Shown: piece after piece, positions 18,290 through 28,521 of the stretch
Layout: each line of letters begins with the position of its first letter
Position numbering within the stretch: position 1 is the first letter of the stretch
NCBI GenBank assembly: GCA_002163245.1
Contig: MAAL01000076.1
Span: 1 to 44,417, forward strand
Length of the DNA: 44,417 nucleotides
Reading direction: 5' to 3'
Source of the DNA: Gammaproteobacteria bacterium 42_54_T18
Lineage (GTDB): Bacteria > Pseudomonadota > Gammaproteobacteria > Pseudomonadales > Ketobacteraceae
Translations under genes and position numbers: made by a program
Notes under the pieces: generated by a model
Databases searched by the model: none
What the model was told of the DNA's origin: nothing
The model's input: only the letters and a program-made list of their open reading frames with translations

Positions 18290-20773
18290 TTGACTCGCAA
18301 CCCTTCGACTTCGACACTTTTTATTGCCATTATCATTGGCGTTTTTTTCAATTTCCCCGTTTTTGCCGCTAATCAACCCAGCCTGCCCACAACGTCCATC
18401 AGTGCATCTGCTATCGATGGCGTACTTAACTTGGATGGAAAAATACAATACCTTGAAGATGCCGACGCTCTATATAATGTTGACGACATTCTTGCAGGTC
18501 ACTATTACGGAAATTACAAAACAACCCAAGGAACATTTAACAAAGGCATGACCACTTCGGCCTTTTGGTTTGTACAGCCTCTCCACAACCCGTCGACCTC
18601 ACAAGATATTCACCGACTACTCGAAATCTCCTACCCTCCGCTGGACAATGTTGACGTTTATGTCATTTCTTCTAATGGCACCCGTGAAACAATGCAGGCT
18701 GGGGACAGCAAACCTTTTGAAGTTCGACCTAAACAAGATAGTAGCTATCTATTCCCCATCCACTTCGCAGCCAACGAAAAAAAACTGGTACTTATTCGTG
18801 TGCAATCGGAGGGTAGCGTCCGCGTTCCAATAAAATTATGGAACCCCATTCAATACGAAGAAAGCAATCGAAAGTACCTACTGATCATGGGTATCTATTT
18901 TGGCATTATGCTGCTGATGATTATCTATAACTTCTGCATTTATATTTCCATTAAAGATGTCAGCTATTTATTTTATGTCTGCTACATTGCAGCACATACT
19001 ATATTGCAATCAACACTAACAGGGTTTGGGGCAGAGTTTATATGGCCGTCATTGCCCTGGTTTAACAACCAATTCCTTATTGTTTCTATTCTTCTCACCG
19101 AAGTCTTTGCTCTTGTTTTTACAGCCAATGTTCTTAACACGAAAACAACAACACCTTATGGTCACAAGTTAATTCAAGCATTTATAGTGCTAGCGACACT
19201 CAGTCTTTTTGCCTCGATAGCCCTTCCCTACGCAACCAGCCTTAAAGTTGTACTTGTGCTTGGTATGTCAATGTCAATGTTCGGGATATTCATCGGCACA
19301 AAACTAGCGCTGCAAGGCTATCAAACGGCAAGATTCTTTATTTTGGCATGGTTTTCATTCTTATTGGGTGCATTAATTTACGGTGCGACAACAGCGGGAC
19401 TGCTCCCAGCAACCACATTCACAACCAACGCATTGATCCTTGGATCAACACTGGAAGTCGCTATTTTATCTTGGACGTTAGCCGATCGCTTAAGCCGTAT
19501 GCAGCGCGACAAAACTAAAATGGAGAAAACCGCAAAAATTGCATTACAACAGGTCAATGACGCCTTAATTGAAAGTCATCAAATTAAAGATGAGTTTCTT
19601 GCAACGATTAGCCATGAACTTCGCACGCCAATGAACGGCATTATTAGCTCAATAAGCCACTTACAAAATGAAAAAGACATTACCGCACAAGCACCGTTTA
19701 TCCACAGCGCAGATCGCTCGGCAAGTCATATGATGCTGCTTATCGACAGCGTTCTAAGTTATACCGAATTGTTATCAAACGAATCTGTCGTTGAACGACA
19801 CCCTTTCCAACTGAGAAAAGTCACTCATTTCTTAGATGAATACTTCACACCCCAATGCCAAGATAAACATCTAACATTTATGGTTGATATAAATGAAGAC
19901 GTCCCCTCACTGGTATTAGGAGATCAACGCAAGCTAACACAAGTGCTTGTCAGTTTAATCGACAACGCCATTAAATTTACAGAGTGTGGCTATATTCGCC
20001 TTGCAATCGACCTCGACTCACTGGACAAAACGAATAAAAAAATAAAACTCACTTTTAAAATCGAAGATACCGGCATTGGCATACCTAAAGCGTTAGGCAA
20101 CGAAATTTTTGAACGTTTTTCCCAAGCAGACAGCTCTTTCCATCGCGGGCATGGCGGCCTGGGAATAGGCCTTGCTATTGCAAAACAAACAGCCAACTTG
20201 CTGGACGCAGAATTAACCTATGAATCAATCCCCTCACATGGATCAATCTTTACCTTTACTGCTCAATTTGAATACACCAGAGCATTAGCGTCCACTACAT
20301 CAAAAGAAGCCTATAAAATAGAAGACCTGGCCAAAGGGAAGACAGCCCTTGTTGTCGAAGACAACAAAGTTAATCAACTCGTGCTTCAAACAACACTCAA
20401 AAAGCTTGGGTTTTCTGTTGTATGTGCAATTAATGGAGAGGACAGCCTCAACAAACTCAATGAAAACGATATTGATATTGTCTTAATGGACTGCCAAATG
20501 CCAATAATGGATGGCTTTGAAGCCACCCGAAACATTCGCCAATTAGCCAACGTAAAAAGCCTTGTACCTATCATTGCCGTTACCGCCAATGCTATGTCGA
20601 AGGATAGAAACCGCTGCTTGGAATCCGGCATGAATGATTATATGAGCAAACCCGTCTCATTGGATGAACTCAAAGACAAATTACTCAAGTGGCTGCCACT
20701 AGGGAAACCTGAGACAACCAACACTTACATCAACGAAAAAAACAATATTATAAAATTTGGGAATACCCAATAA
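18290..20773 (+). CDS. 7TMR-DISM hybrid sensor histidine kinase
   Basis: Membrane hybrid kinase of 827 residues. Order: signal peptide (1-27), periplasmic 7TMR-DISM extracellular domain (about 45-175, a jelly-roll-like fold often linked to carbohydrate sensing), seven transmembrane helices (about 197-400), a short coiled coil, HisKA with His442 in [12 protein letters not shown], HATPase with [15 protein letters not shown] and [12 protein letters not shown], and a C-terminal receiver with [10 protein letters not shown] and phospho-acceptor Asp734 in [17 protein letters not shown], plus the conserved Lys in YMSKPVS. There is no Hpt or DNA-binding output domain. The start is TTG at 18290, six bases after AAGGTGG. 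No partner regulator lies nearby; it resembles the kinase at 38231. Confidence 0.93.
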   Translation: MTRNPSTSTLFIAIIIGVFFNFPVFAANQPSLPTTSISASAIDGVLNLDGKIQYLEDADALYNVDDILAGHYYGNYKTTQGTFNKGMTTSAFWFVQPLHNPSTSQDIHRLLEISYPPLDNVDVYVISSNGTRETMQAGDSKPFEVRPKQDSSYLFPIHFAANEKKLVLIRVQSEGSVRVPIKLWNPIQYEESNRKYLLIMGIYFGIMLLMIIYNFCIYISIKDVSYLFYVCYIAAHTILQSTLTGFGAEFIWPSLPWFNNQFLIVSILLTEVFALVFTANVLNTKTTTPYGHKLIQAFIVLATLSLFASIALPYATSLKVVLVLGMSMSMFGIFIGTKLALQGYQTARFFILAWFSFLLGALIYGATTAGLLPATTFTTNALILGSTLEVAILSWTLADRLSRMQRDKTKMEKTAKIALQQVNDALIESHQIKDEFLATISHELRTPMNGIISSISHLQNEKDITAQAPFIHSADRSASHMMLLIDSVLSYTELLSNESVVERHPFQLRKVTHFLDEYFTPQCQDKHLTFMVDINEDVPSLVLGDQRKLTQVLVSLIDNAIKFTECGYIRLAIDLDSLDKTNKKIKLTFKIEDTGIGIPKALGNEIFERFSQADSSFHRGHGGLGIGLAIAKQTANLLDAELTYESIPSHGSIFTFTAQFEYTRALASTTSKEAYKIEDLAKGKTALVVEDNKVNQLVLQTTLKKLGFSVVCAINGEDSLNKLNENDIDIVLMDCQMPIMDGFEATRNIRQLANVKSLVPIIAVTANAMSKDRNRCLESGMNDYMSKPVSLDELKDKLLKWLPLGKPETTNTYINEKNNIIKFGNTQ

Positions 20774-20800
20774 GTCCATCTCATCAATACCGGGTTACAT

Positions 20801-20860
20801 ATCAAGAAGCGCAGCTATATATCAAGAGGCGCAGCTATATATCAAAAAGCGCAACAACAT
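20801..20860. repeat. Three 20-bp tandem repeats spanning the stop of the NIF3-like gene
   Basis: Units at 20801-20820, 20821-20840 and 20841-20860. The first two differ at one base; the third differs from the first at four. The third unit and part of the second are the 3' end of the minus-strand NIF3-like gene including its TAG, so the outer copies look like tandem duplications of that gene end. Confidence 0.85.
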
Positions 20861-21146
20861 CATAAGCAGGCTCTTCATAGGGGTGAGCTTGCTTTAATGC
20901 TTGCACGACTGATTTCACGACGGCATCAGCACAAACCATTTCTACTTTAAACTCTTTGACACGCTCAATTTCACCCACAGCACCTAAAAATGGATCCGCG
21001 CCATCAAGTGCTCTAAATTGCCCCACACCCTCGATCTCCCAGCAGCATTGGTCGTAATTACCAATGCCACCAGCTCCCGCCATAAACATTGCAGCCTTCA
21101 CCACTTCCTTGTGATCTTCAGGTACAAAAAAAGCAATTTTAACCAT
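20835..21146 (-). CDS. NIF3-like (YqfO-type, COG3323) small protein
   Basis: Small single-domain protein of 103 residues like the insert domain of NIF3/YqfO proteins. Matches to the Pseudomonas homologues I recall: MVKIAFFVPEDH, AAMFMAGAGGIGNYDQCCWE, GQFRALDGADPFLGAVGE and the closing QALKQAHPYEEPAYDVVALF. The GxGxIGNYxxC and HPYEEPAYD motifs are the family hallmark. Function is not established. I start at the ATG at 21146; a GTG five codons earlier is possible. It lies 45 bp after purL on the same strand, so it is likely co-transcribed. Its last codons fall in a 20-bp tandem repeat. Confidence 0.88.
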   Translation of the reverse strand: MVKIAFFVPEDHKEVVKAAMFMAGAGGIGNYDQCCWEIEGVGQFRALDGADPFLGAVGEIERVKEFKVEMVCADAVVKSVVQALKQAHPYEEPAYDVVALFDI

Positions 21147-21191
21147 GCCCTTAACCCCCACTTCCAGCCCTAAGCTGACCCACGTCGAATA

Positions 21192-24100
21192 TTAGCCAAC
21201 CCATACACGGGCATTTCTAAACATTCTCAACCACGGGGCATCTTCACCCCAGCAATCTGGAGCCCAAGAATTCTGAACCGTTCGATACACTCGCTCTGGA
21301 TGTGGCATCATAATAGTCACTCGCCCATCAGCAGAACATAAACCACCGATACCGCCTGGTGATCCATTCGGGTTTAACGGATATGTTTCCGTTGCCTGGC
21401 CATTATTATCAACATAACGGATTGCAATTTGCTGAGCAGTTTCTACCGCTGCCAATGCAGCATCAGATGAAAACTCTGCTCGACCTTCACCATGGGCAAT
21501 CGCAATGGGTAAGCGAGAACCTTCCATTCCCTTCAAAAACACAGAATTACTAGACTGAATTTCAACCGTGGCAACACGCGCTTCAAATTGCTCTGACATA
21601 TTACGTACAAAATGCGGCCAGTGCTCTGTTCCAGGAATCAACTCATGCAAATTGGATAACATTTGGCAACCATTACAGATACCTAACGTAAAGGTATCCG
21701 TGCGAGTAAAGAACTGCTCAAACTGTTCTCTTGCCACAGCATTAAACAAAATAGATTTTGCCCAACCTTCTCCGGCACCAAGAACATCCCCGTAAGAAAA
21801 TCCACCACAGGCAACCAGACCAGAAAATTGCTGCAAAGTGACGCGACCCGACAAAATATCACTCATATGCACATCAACACTGGCGAACCCTGCTTTATCA
21901 AAAGCTCCGGCCATTTCAATCTGACCGTTGACACCTTGCTCTCGCAAAATCGCAACTTTTGGTCGTGCAGCTTCCGCTAATGAGGCTGTAATATCATCTT
22001 GCGCATCAAAGGTAACAACGGGAGAAATACCAGGCTCGTTCTTCGCTATGCTGTCAAACTCTTGCGCCGCACACTCACTATTATCTCGTAAGTTTTGAAT
22101 CTGATAACTTGTTTCCGTCCAGGCTTGCTGTAGAGCGATACGAGATTCATTAATAACCTCATTTCCATCAATTGACACGACAACACTATCAGCTGATGTA
22201 AGCGAACCAATCACACTCACAGCCAACCCATCAGCACCCATACTTGCAACGATACTATCTGCATCAGAGGCGAGAACTTGAAGTACTGCCCCCAACTCCT
22301 CGTTAAACAATACTGACAATATATTCGAGTCACCTGTTAACGTCGTTAAATCTAACGCTACACCTGCATGCCCTGCAAAGGCCATTTCACATACAGTTGT
22401 CCACAAACCACCATCAGAGCGATCATGATAAGCCAACAGTTTATTGTCATTTTGCAATGACTGTATCGCATCAAAAAAGGTTTTTAGTTGTGCAGGCTGT
22501 TCAACATCAGCACACTCATTACCAAGCTGATTAAATACCTGAGCTAATGCCGTAGCACCTAATCGGTTTTTACCGTTACCTAAGTCAACCAACAATAACT
22601 GTGTATCACCTTTGTCGGTTTTCAATTGTGGTGTAACGGTTTTACGTACATCTTGAACAGGGGCAAAAGCGGTAATAATAAGTGATAACGGTGATGTAAC
22701 CGCTTTTTTCTCATCACCCTCATCCCATACGGTGCGCATCGACATAGAGTCTTTACCCACAGGTATAGTAATACCCAATTCAGGACACATCTCCATACCA
22801 ACCGCTTTTACAGTGTCATATAACGCTTCATCTTCTGTATTGTATCCCGCCGCTGCCATCCAGTTGGCAGATAAGCATAAATCAGATAACGCTGCGATAT
22901 TTGCGCTAGCAATATTAGTAATTGATTCACCAATAGCCATACGCCCTGATGCAGGTGCATTGATCAATGCCGCAGGAGTTCTTTCACCCATAGACATGGC
23001 TTCACCCGCAAAGGTATCCAAAGTGGACGTGGTTACCGCAGCATTGGCAACTGGCACCTGCCATGGCCCAACCATTTGATCCTGCGTCACCAAACCGGTA
23101 ATAGACCGATCTCCAATGGTTATCAAAAAACTTTTACTGGCAACTGCAGGCAAACGTAATACTCGATAAATAGCATCTGTCAGCTCAATGCCGGCATCAT
23201 CAAATGCTATTAAATTTACTTTTGCACGAGTAACTTCTCTGTGCATTTTAGGCGCTTTACCAAATAACACAGACATCGGCAAATCAACAGCGTTGTTACC
23301 AAAATGCTCATCAGCTAAACCTAAATGTAACTCCTCTATCGCATCACCTATAACCGCAAAAGGACAACGCTCTCGCTGACAAATAGATTCAAATTTAGCG
23401 AGATTCTCTGGAGCAACCGCCATGACATAACGCTCTTGGGATTCATTACACCAAATTTCTACCGGAGACATACCTGGCTCATCGTTTGGAATCGCTCGTA
23501 AATTAAACGCGCCACCACGACCGCCATCACCCACCAGTTCAGGCATCGCATTACTTAACCCACCGGCTCCAACATCGTGAATAAAGGCAATAGGGTTTGC
23601 TTCACCAAGCTGCCAACAAGCATCGATAACCTCCTGACAACGACGCTCCATCTCTGGGTTCTCTCGCTGCACGGATGCAAAATCCAAATCTTCATGACTA
23701 GAACCCGTTGCCATTGATGACGCAGCACCACCACCAAGACCAATCAACATGGCAGGCCCACCCAACACAATCAGCTTCGCCCCTACGGGGATATCACCTT
23801 TTTGCACATGCTCATCTCGAATATTGCCATAACCACCCGCAAGCATAATCGGCTTGTGATAACCTCGCACTTCGTCACCATTCAGACCCGGCGTAAGTTG
23901 CTCATACGTTCGAAAATAGCCATTGATATTAGGACGACCAAATTCGTTATTAAATGCAGCGCCGCCTAGCGGGCCCTCGATCATAATATCTAATGCGGAA
24001 ACAATACGCCCAGGCTTACCGTAAGCGACTTCCCACGGCTGGTTATAACCAGGAATATTTAAGTTAGAAACCGTAAACCCGGTTAATCCGACCTTAGGCT

Positions 24101-25079
24101 TTGAACCTCGCCCCGTAGCACCCTCGTCGCGAATTTCACCACCCGAGCCTGTTGCAGCACCAGGGTATGGCGCAATGGCCGTCGGATGGTTGTGAGTTTC
24201 AACCTTCATCAAAATATGCACGGGCTCTTGGTTGTACTCGTATTCTTTCGATTCTGCATTCGGGAAAAAGCGCCCTGCGGTAGCCCCCGCCATCACTGCA
24301 GCATTATCGCTATATGCAGACAACACCCCATCAGGGTGACACTCGTAGGTGTTTTTGATCATCTTAAACAGCGACTTATCTTGCACTTCGCCGTCGATAG
24401 TCCAGTCAGCGTTAAAAATCTTATGACGACAATGTTCCGAGTTTGCTTGGGCAAACATCATTAATTCAACATCGGAAGGGTTGCGCTTTAAGCCAACAAA
24501 GCTCTCAACCAAATAATCGATTTCATCATCAGCTAAGGCCAAGCCAAGCTCCGAATTAGCTTTTACTAACGCATCTCGCCCGCCACCTAAAATATCCACT
24601 GTCGAAAGTGGTTTAGGCTCATGCTGAACAAACAATGCATCTGCACCGGATAACGAACTAAAAACCACTTCAACCATTCGATCATGTAACAACGAAGCCA
24701 ATTGAGCACCTTCGCCCCCTGATAGCTCACCGCTGATTTCAACGTAGTAAGCAATACCCCGTTCCAGCCGTTTAATCGCCGTCAGTCCACAATTATGTGC
24801 AATATCAGTGGCTTTGCTTGACCAAGGGGAAATGGTTCCTGGTCTAGGTGTGACCAATACTAGAGTCCCTTTTGGCTCACTCACATCAACACTAGGGCCG
24901 TATTTCAACAACCGACTAAGCACAGCTCTATCGGCATCGGACAGGTCACCTTGCACATCTGCAAAGTGCATAAATTCACTGTACAGCCCTGTGATTTGAG
25001 GTAATGCCCGTTGAAGATTGGCAAGTAGTTTATTACAACGAAATGAGGATAAAGCGGGTGCGCCACGCAGTTCTAGCAT
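21192..25079 (-). CDS. purL: Phosphoribosylformylglycinamidine synthase PurL
   Basis: Large single-chain FGAM synthase (1295 residues, like E. coli PurL): converts FGAR, glutamine and ATP to FGAM in purine synthesis. N-terminal PurS-like and linker domains, then the ATPase core with [40 protein letters not shown] and [20 protein letters not shown], and a C-terminal class I glutamine amidotransferase domain with the nucleophile Cys in [18 protein letters not shown], and the catalytic His-x-Glu in [12 protein letters not shown] at 25079. It is followed by the NIF3-like gene and preceded by a perfect 17-bp hairpin that ends the chemoreceptor gene. Confidence 0.98.
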   Translation of the reverse strand: MLELRGAPALSSFRCNKLLANLQRALPQITGLYSEFMHFADVQGDLSDADRAVLSRLLKYGPSVDVSEPKGTLVLVTPRPGTISPWSSKATDIAHNCGLTAIKRLERGIAYYVEISGELSGGEGAQLASLLHDRMVEVVFSSLSGADALFVQHEPKPLSTVDILGGGRDALVKANSELGLALADDEIDYLVESFVGLKRNPSDVELMMFAQANSEHCRHKIFNADWTIDGEVQDKSLFKMIKNTYECHPDGVLSAYSDNAAVMAGATAGRFFPNAESKEYEYNQEPVHILMKVETHNHPTAIAPYPGAATGSGGEIRDEGATGRGSKPKVGLTGFTVSNLNIPGYNQPWEVAYGKPGRIVSALDIMIEGPLGGAAFNNEFGRPNINGYFRTYEQLTPGLNGDEVRGYHKPIMLAGGYGNIRDEHVQKGDIPVGAKLIVLGGPAMLIGLGGGAASSMATGSSHEDLDFASVQRENPEMERRCQEVIDACWQLGEANPIAFIHDVGAGGLSNAMPELVGDGGRGGAFNLRAIPNDEPGMSPVEIWCNESQERYVMAVAPENLAKFESICQRERCPFAVIGDAIEELHLGLADEHFGNNAVDLPMSVLFGKAPKMHREVTRAKVNLIAFDDAGIELTDAIYRVLRLPAVASKSFLITIGDRSITGLVTQDQMVGPWQVPVANAAVTTSTLDTFAGEAMSMGERTPAALINAPASGRMAIGESITNIASANIAALSDLCLSANWMAAAGYNTEDEALYDTVKAVGMEMCPELGITIPVGKDSMSMRTVWDEGDEKKAVTSPLSLIITAFAPVQDVRKTVTPQLKTDKGDTQLLLVDLGNGKNRLGATALAQVFNQLGNECADVEQPAQLKTFFDAIQSLQNDNKLLAYHDRSDGGLWTTVCEMAFAGHAGVALDLTTLTGDSNILSVLFNEELGAVLQVLASDADSIVASMGADGLAVSVIGSLTSADSVVVSIDGNEVINESRIALQQAWTETSYQIQNLRDNSECAAQEFDSIAKNEPGISPVVTFDAQDDITASLAEAARPKVAILREQGVNGQIEMAGAFDKAGFASVDVHMSDILSGRVTLQQFSGLVACGGFSYGDVLGAGEGWAKSILFNAVAREQFEQFFTRTDTFTLGICNGCQMLSNLHELIPGTEHWPHFVRNMSEQFEARVATVEIQSSNSVFLKGMEGSRLPIAIAHGEGRAEFSSDAALAAVETAQQIAIRYVDNNGQATETYPLNPNGSPGGIGGLCSADGRVTIMMPHPERVYRTVQNSWAPDCWGEDAPWLRMFRNARVWVG

Positions 25080-25158
25080 GTTGATCTCGGATTGGCTGTC
25101 TATGAAATTCGGAAGGGTATAAATGAGGGCGTATTATAAGGGAATGCAACGAGTCTAG

Positions 25159-25196
25159 GAAGTAGAAAGGGCGCCAACAGGCGCCCTTTCTACTTC
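25159..25196 (-). terminator. Perfect 17-bp hairpin after the chemoreceptor gene
   Basis: Arms 25159-25175 and 25180-25196 are exactly complementary (outer GAAGTAGAAAG, inner GGCGCC) with a four-base AACA loop. It lies between the chemoreceptor stop (25242) and the purL start (25079), both on the minus strand. No U-tract follows, so it is a strong but non-canonical terminator or RNA-stabilising end. Confidence 0.75.
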
Positions 25197-25241
25197 TGAT
25201 AATCTTAACCCGTCATAACATCAACAATCTTGTCATCAACG

Positions 25242-26393
25242 TTAACCTACATGACGTTGAATACCTACATCCAGTTCTGAAATAGCGCTTTCCATTTCTT
25301 GATTTAAGCGCTGTAGTTCCTCATTGTGCCGAGTTGAATCGATTGTTGATTCACTCATTCGATTCAAACTAGCACTGATATTGTCCGCCGCCGTTGTTTG
25401 CTGCTCTACTGCTGACGCTATCTGCTCATTCATATCACTAATAGAGCTAATCGCACTGGTAATTGCAGACAATGACTCCCCCGCCTTCGAAGCTTGCTCC
25501 ACACTCAATTCAGCCTGTTTACGGCCTTCCGCCATAACCTTCACAGCATTACTAGAACCCTCTTGCAGGCGAGCAATCATGTCATTAATTTCTTCTGTTG
25601 CTTCCTGAGTTCGCTGAGCCAATGTTCTTACCTCATCAGCAACCACCGCAAAACCACGCCCCTGCTCTCCAGCACGAGCCGCCTCAATCGCCGCGTTAAG
25701 TGCCAATAAGTTGGTTTGATCCGCGATACCACGAATAACCTCCAATATTGCACCAATTGACTCACTATCTTCTTCCAGCTTCTGTATTGCCGAAGCCGCC
25801 CTTTCCACTTCATCGGCTAACGAATGAATAGAGGAAGTCACACTATTTACTACTTGCTGACCGCTATCGGCCTCATTATTAGCATCCCTTGCAGCTTGAG
25901 CCGCTGTCGCCGCATTTTGAGAAGCCTCATGTACCGCCGACGTCATATGTGAGATAGCATCAACAACATCCCTGGAATCTCGCTCTAGATCAGCACCGCC
26001 GCTATTACTTCGAACAATATTGCCAACCTCTTTTGCCATTACCTTAACCCGGTCCAAGTCACCGGAGGTTTTGCCCATATTATCTTGCAATGCCGTCATC
26101 GCAGTGTTGATGACCTGCTCCAACGAGTCCGCTTTTGCACCAGGAATTCGGTCATTTAATGAACCCCCTGAAGCTAATTTCTCGAAAAATGTTTTGATAG
26201 CGGTACTTGCGCTGCCTTGTTTACTAAGCAGTGCTGTCGCCAAACCAACACCCGCCGCAGCCGCAATAACACCAACCCCAACCAAATTACCAAAGCTTTC
26301 TGCACCTGAAACCGCATAAGCGAGGTACGCAAGCTGAATTGCTGCGCCAGCAGATACAATTCCAATCGTTTTTCCAATTGCAGGGTTACTCAT
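25242..26393 (-). CDS. Methyl-accepting chemotaxis protein without a periplasmic sensor domain
   Basis: Chemoreceptor of 383 residues. Two hydrophobic segments near the N-terminus (about 8-32 and 38-60: [20 protein letters not shown] and [20 protein letters not shown]) are separated by only a few residues, so no external ligand domain is present. A helical stretch (about 70-150) leads to the signalling domain with the hairpin tip [20 protein letters not shown] and [14 protein letters not shown], which binds CheA/CheW. ATG at 26393 with GGAGA eight bases upstream; a TTG at 26417 would add eight residues. A GTACAA/TTGTAC palindrome lies just upstream of this site. No che genes are near, so it feeds a remote array; it may sense membrane or energy state. 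Confidence 0.92.
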   Translation of the reverse strand: MSNPAIGKTIGIVSAGAAIQLAYLAYAVSGAESFGNLVGVGVIAAAAGVGLATALLSKQGSASTAIKTFFEKLASGGSLNDRIPGAKADSLEQVINTAMTALQDNMGKTSGDLDRVKVMAKEVGNIVRSNSGGADLERDSRDVVDAISHMTSAVHEASQNAATAAQAARDANNEADSGQQVVNSVTSSIHSLADEVERAASAIQKLEEDSESIGAILEVIRGIADQTNLLALNAAIEAARAGEQGRGFAVVADEVRTLAQRTQEATEEINDMIARLQEGSSNAVKVMAEGRKQAELSVEQASKAGESLSAITSAISSISDMNEQIASAVEQQTTAADNISASLNRMSESTIDSTRHNEELQRLNQEMESAISELDVGIQRHVG

Positions 26394-26411
26394 TTTACCA
26401 TTCTCCGATCT

Positions 26412-26427
26412 GTACAATCATTTGTAC
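26412..26427. promoter_or_regulatory. GTACAA-TCAT-TTGTAC palindrome before the chemoreceptor start
   Basis: Perfect six-base arms (26412-26417, 26422-26427) around TCAT. On the minus strand it ends seven bases before the GGAGA ribosome site of the chemoreceptor gene, so it may be an operator or an RNA hairpin near the ribosome site. Confidence 0.4.
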
Positions 26428-26629
26428 GAAAATTATTCAACATTTTCTCTTTTCATTATTAGTACCCCTACAAGGGGCAAATACCGTTCTTCATTTGAGC
26501 TTAGGCAACACTCGGAATATGCGCCAATTGAGGACTACTTTTTTTACGTTTGTTTTGCAGCATCACACAATTGTTACGTTTGTTAACCAAAAGACCGTAA
26601 AGCTGATGTACTGAGGTATAGGTCTTCTA

Positions 26630-26658
26630 TCGACAAATTTCAAAAAAATGGTTATAAT
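26630..26658 (+). promoter_or_regulatory. Sigma-70-type promoter of mltF
   Basis: TCGACA (26630-26635; five of six to TTGACA), a 17-bp spacer, and a perfect TATAAT (26653-26658). It points toward mltF and would give a leader of about 150 bases. Confidence 0.75.
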
Positions 26659-26698
26659 GCGATCACTTTTTAATCACCTTTCCATATGAGCACGTGTA

Positions 26699-26743
26699 AA
26701 CGGTAATTTTTTACAGCATTTAGTTCTGTATACAGGTACCGTT
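26699..26743 (+). ncRNA. Structured mltF leader, possible attenuator
   Basis: Outer stem AACGGTA/TACCGTT (26699-26705, 26737-26743), a symmetric six-by-six internal loop, and inner stem TACAG/CTGTA (26712-26716, 26726-26730) with a nine-base loop. A T-rich run (26748-26760) follows. It lies within the predicted mltF transcript. The structure is seen; a regulatory role is inferred and no known riboswitch class is recognised. Confidence 0.45.
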
Positions 26744-26779
26744 ATATTGTTTTTATCTTTCAAAAAAACATAAGGAGAA

Positions 26780-26824
26780 TTGAGCCGTCGGATACCTTGG
26801 CTCTATAAACGTAACTATGCGTAG
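26780..26824 (+). other. Possible 14-codon leader frame overlapping mltF
   Basis: A TTG at 26780, two bases after AAGGAG, opens 14 codons (MSRRIPWLYKRNYA) ending in a TAG at 26822-26824 that overlaps the mltF start in another frame. The mltF ATG itself has no ribosome site, so coupling is possible. The short spacing and the rare start codon make this uncertain. Confidence 0.3.
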
Positions 26825-28247
26825 TAACATCACCTACAACTCAACATTTCAGGCGCTTACCGTATTAGCATTAATGCTAGTATTATCGGCATGCCAGCCT
26901 CAAAAAAGCCTGCTGGAGTCCATTCAGCGTCAAGGCGAGCTGGTGGTTGCAACCCGCGTAGGCCCAACAACCTATTATCAAGAGCTAGATCAATATACTG
27001 GGTTTGAATACGAGCTTTCTAAACAGTTTGCTGACTACCTGGGTGTTCGACTAAAGGTTGTCACTTACAAAGACCTTGGTGAACTACTCAATGCTTTAAA
27101 AAATGGAGATGTTCATTTTGCTGCGGCGGGCCTCACTATAACGAAAGAACGAGCCCAAGAGTTTCGATTCACATCACCTTACCAGCAAGTCTCTCAAAAA
27201 GTCATTTATCAGAAAGGGACATCTAAGCCTAACAATGTTCAAGGCCTCAACCAGGGTTCTTTAGTTGTTATTGCTAACAGCAGCCACTCCGAACATCTAC
27301 AGCGTCTTCATGACAATCATAACAAAATCACTTGGACAGAAAAATCTAACAGCACCATGCTGAGCATGTTAAATCTTGTTAACGACGGGCAAGCTACATA
27401 TACCATTGTAGATTCCAATGTATTTGATCTACATCGAGACATATTCCCAGAACTAAAATCCGCATTTAACATCAAGGATTGGGAGCCTCTTGCGTGGGCT
27501 TTCCCCCCAACCTCTGACACTACACTTTATGTCGCTGCAGAAAATTTCTTTAATAAAATCAATGAAGACGGGTCTTTAGAAGAGCAAAAGGAACGTTTTT
27601 ACGGCCATCGTGACTTTAACTATGTTGGCGCTAGAACCTTTATTGCACATATTGATAGCCGTCTATCGCGCTACGAAGAAGACTTCAAAAACGTTGCTAG
27701 TGAGCTAAATATTGACTGGCGGCTATTAGCTGCTGTGGGATATCAAGAGTCCCTCTGGAACCCAAATGCCATCTCACCGACAGGTGTACGAGGCTTAATG
27801 ATGCTTACCCAACGAACCGCAAAAGAGATGGGTGTGCGCAATAGGCGGGACCCCAAACAATCCATTGATGGTGGTGCCAATTATTTTAAAAAGCTTTATA
27901 ACCGCTTACCAAAAGGTATCAGCGAACCTCATAGAACTTGGTTTGCTTTAGCAGCTTACAATACGGGATATGGCCATGTACAAGATGCCCGGATTCTCAC
28001 GGAGCAACAAGGCAAAAACCCAAACAACTGGTTTGACGTCAAATCACATTTACTCCTACTTAAGAAACGTAAATATTATCAGCATGCCAGGCATGGCTAC
28101 GCCCGCGGTGCAGGTCAATCCATATTGTATGTTAAAAATATTCGTCGCTATTATGACTCTCTCGTATGGGCTACAGAAAAGTCCGCAGCGCATTATGTTC
28201 CTGTACCACAAACGTCCCTGGCAATGCTAACGCCAATCGCACAATAA
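26817..28247 (+). CDS. mltF: Membrane-bound lytic murein transglycosylase F
   Basis: Outer-membrane lipoprotein of 476 residues that cleaves peptidoglycan to give 1,6-anhydromuramoyl products. A signal peptide ends in LSAC (Cys26). Next is an extracellular solute-binding-like regulatory domain (about 40-270: LVVATRVGPTTYY, GFEYELSKQFADYLGVRLKV, DVHFAAAGLTITKERA) and then the lysozyme-like domain (about 290-430) with catalytic Glu311 in AAVGYQESLWNPNAISPTGV and RGLMMLTQRTAKEMG, ALAAYNTGYGHVQDAR and YARGAGQSILYVKNIRRYYD. The domain order equals E. coli MltF. The only in-frame ATG is 26817; an in-frame stop lies at 26781. Expression is likely from the TATAAT promoter at 26653. In Pseudomonas mltF is also beside purL. 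Confidence 0.96.
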   Translation: MRSNITYNSTFQALTVLALMLVLSACQPQKSLLESIQRQGELVVATRVGPTTYYQELDQYTGFEYELSKQFADYLGVRLKVVTYKDLGELLNALKNGDVHFAAAGLTITKERAQEFRFTSPYQQVSQKVIYQKGTSKPNNVQGLNQGSLVVIANSSHSEHLQRLHDNHNKITWTEKSNSTMLSMLNLVNDGQATYTIVDSNVFDLHRDIFPELKSAFNIKDWEPLAWAFPPTSDTTLYVAAENFFNKINEDGSLEEQKERFYGHRDFNYVGARTFIAHIDSRLSRYEEDFKNVASELNIDWRLLAAVGYQESLWNPNAISPTGVRGLMMLTQRTAKEMGVRNRRDPKQSIDGGANYFKKLYNRLPKGISEPHRTWFALAAYNTGYGHVQDARILTEQQGKNPNNWFDVKSHLLLLKKRKYYQHARHGYARGAGQSILYVKNIRRYYDSLVWATEKSAAHYVPVPQTSLAMLTPIAQ

Positions 28248-28521
28248 GCTCTACCCCCACCCCTGCTCCGCTAGATTTAAAAGCTAATTAGCTTTTCCTC
28301 TTAAAAACAAACTGTGACCCAACCCGCAAGTCCCAGCCATAAGCCCTTATTGACCCCTCGTTTTTACGACTTATAACTTGCTCAACCTTTGGTCATAACA
28401 GTACCATCGTCTCGATTTTCGATTGTGAGCATTTACGCAAAACATAAAACCATAATATGCGTACCACAACCTAAATCATTTTCGATATTTTTCTTTTATT
28501 TTACCTTTTTGGGGTCACACA

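Larger units (their letters stand above)
26394..26816. other. 423-bp regulatory gap between the chemoreceptor and mltF
   Basis: Divergent gap with no protein gene. Near the chemoreceptor it holds the palindrome at 26412-26427 and a small CCCCT/AGGGG hairpin (26465-26477). Near mltF it holds a good sigma-70-type promoter (26630-26658), a two-tier hairpin (26699-26743), a T-rich run and an AAGGAG site. The parts are listed separately. Confidence 0.7.

Noticed and set aside
28389-28521. TTG at 28389 as a true start of the S8 protease
   Set aside because: No ribosome site, no signal peptide at the N-terminus and no catalytic Asp in the extension.
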